Shown here: piece after piece, positions 63,441-64,000 of the stretch
How positions within the stretch are numbered: the stretch's first letter is position 1
Layout of the letters: each line of letters begins with the position of its first letter
From: Pseudogymnoascus destructans
Taxonomy: Eukaryota > Ascomycota > Leotiomycetes > Thelebolales > Thelebolaceae
Assembly (NCBI RefSeq): GCF_001641265.1
Contig: NW_020167538.1
Location: 744,001-808,000, forward strand
Reading direction: 5' to 3'
DNA: 64,000 nucleotides
Made by a program: the position numbers and the translations under genes
Notes under the pieces: model-generated
The model's input: only the letters and a program-made list of their open reading frames with translations
The model's database searches: none
Told to the model about the DNA's origin: nothing

Positions 63441-64000
63441 TCGTTTTTGATGCCAATGAATGTTCCGTAGCTGACCTAGCTAGCAATCAACGCACCGATT
63501 CCCAGCATGAAGTGTTAGAGCGCGTTGATACGGCCACGGATCGAGGGATGCGAAATCTCAGCTTGGTAGAGAGGGATGATCATCGTAAGGAAGCCAACAC
63601 CGGTGGCAGAAAGTTATTGATGGAGAGTTCTGCACTTATGAGCAACAACGGGCACGAGCTCTGACCCTGGGCCTCCGATTATTCCTCTCACATTCCTCCC
63701 ATGCCTGCCATAACTGCCATAGCTGCCATGTTTCCCATGGCTCTGATGCCTGCTCCCATGCCTGCTCCCATGCTTCCTCCCATTACCCGTACTGCACTGG
63801 AGAACTCTGGGGCCAATCGAGCCGTCTGGAACCAGTAACTTCCATCAATAGCGGTGTGATATCAATCCTAACCTTGAACCCTGGCGGGCGCCAACGTCTT
63901 GTTGTAACCCACCAGAGAAAGTATTGCCGTGAGTGTGGGGAGTGGGGTTGGGGATTGTCACAGCTGTCAAACGTCTTGATGAAACACTCATACGCATCTC
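63441..64000. other. Decayed or non-coding right edge
   Basis: Low-complexity CATGCCTGC-type repeats lie at 63695-63790. No transporter helices or other gene can be recognised, although the missing 5' half of the transporter should be here if the gene were whole. Confidence 0.35.

Noticed and set aside
1..64000. DUF3435 Starship captain
   Set aside because: No tyrosine recombinase-like frame is recognisable anywhere in the window; it may lie to the left.
1..64000. tRNA, rRNA or CRISPR features
   Set aside because: No cloverleaf B-box context, rRNA-like stretch or regularly spaced repeat-spacer array was found.

Overview
This window reads as nuclear DNA of a filamentous ascomycete (Pezizomycotina, probably a Eurotiomycete). 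Short introns of about 40-70 bp with GTAAGT/GTACGT donors and CTAAC branch points, conserved eukaryotic genes (ESF1, IML1), fungal accessory families (DUF3723, ferric reductase, STAND/NLR-like, RTA1, MFS) and fungal transposon families (Fot1/pogo, Ty3/gypsy with chromodomain, hAT) all support this. No similarity search could be run. Family names come from motifs and remembered family features.

Layout. About 1-37.8 kb is an accessory, transposon-rich block. It opens with a partial pogo transposase whose element cuts off the 3' end of a ferric-reductase gene. An unidentified protein gene (3.3-5.3 kb) follows. Next is a divergent pair: a pseudokinase (5.9-7.1 kb) and a DUF3723 gene (7.5-16.0 kb). 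The DUF3723 gene is split by a young Ty3/gypsy retrotransposon (9770-15715, 253-bp LTRs, 5-bp target duplication AACGA). Two nearly identical 5.87-kb hAT transposons come next (16681-22547 and 22551-28420), joined through a single N. Then come a tiny MADS-box-like gene, an AAA+ ATPase gene, and an older, deleted copy of the same hAT family (33579-37843) that carries two solo LTRs.

The most interesting content is the cargo of this hAT family. Besides a 932-aa transposase, each copy carries a divergently transcribed pair: a 179-aa histone H3-like gene with a complete histone fold, and a 328-aa protein with an acidic stretch. The H3-like tail keeps the ARxKQTAR start and an A-R-K motif, but positions 9, 14, 18 and 23 are R, T, M and Q instead of lysine. 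Most introns of all three genes also share a short motif (TTAYCAGAAG). A transposon that brings its own H3 variant lacking lysine 9 could plausibly change how its chromatin is silenced. This is inference, but it is testable.

About 38.4-64 kb is more ordinary chromosome: ESF1 (rRNA processing), a broken Ca2+/H+ exchanger next to a truncated hAT, IML1 (GATOR1/SEACIT, TORC1 control), an unidentified helical protein, a methyltransferase remnant, a phospholipase-D-family gene, RTA1-like and STAND/NLR-like pseudogenes, a bacterial-looking threonine aldolase, a 2OG-Fe(II) oxygenase and a decayed sugar transporter. Many genes carry single-base frameshifts. Some are real decay. Others may be sequencing errors, such as the poly-G shift in ESF1 and the complementary indels between the two hAT copies. 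Co-occurrence of a ferric reductase and DUF3723 recalls Starship giant-transposon cargo, but no DUF3435 captain is visible here.
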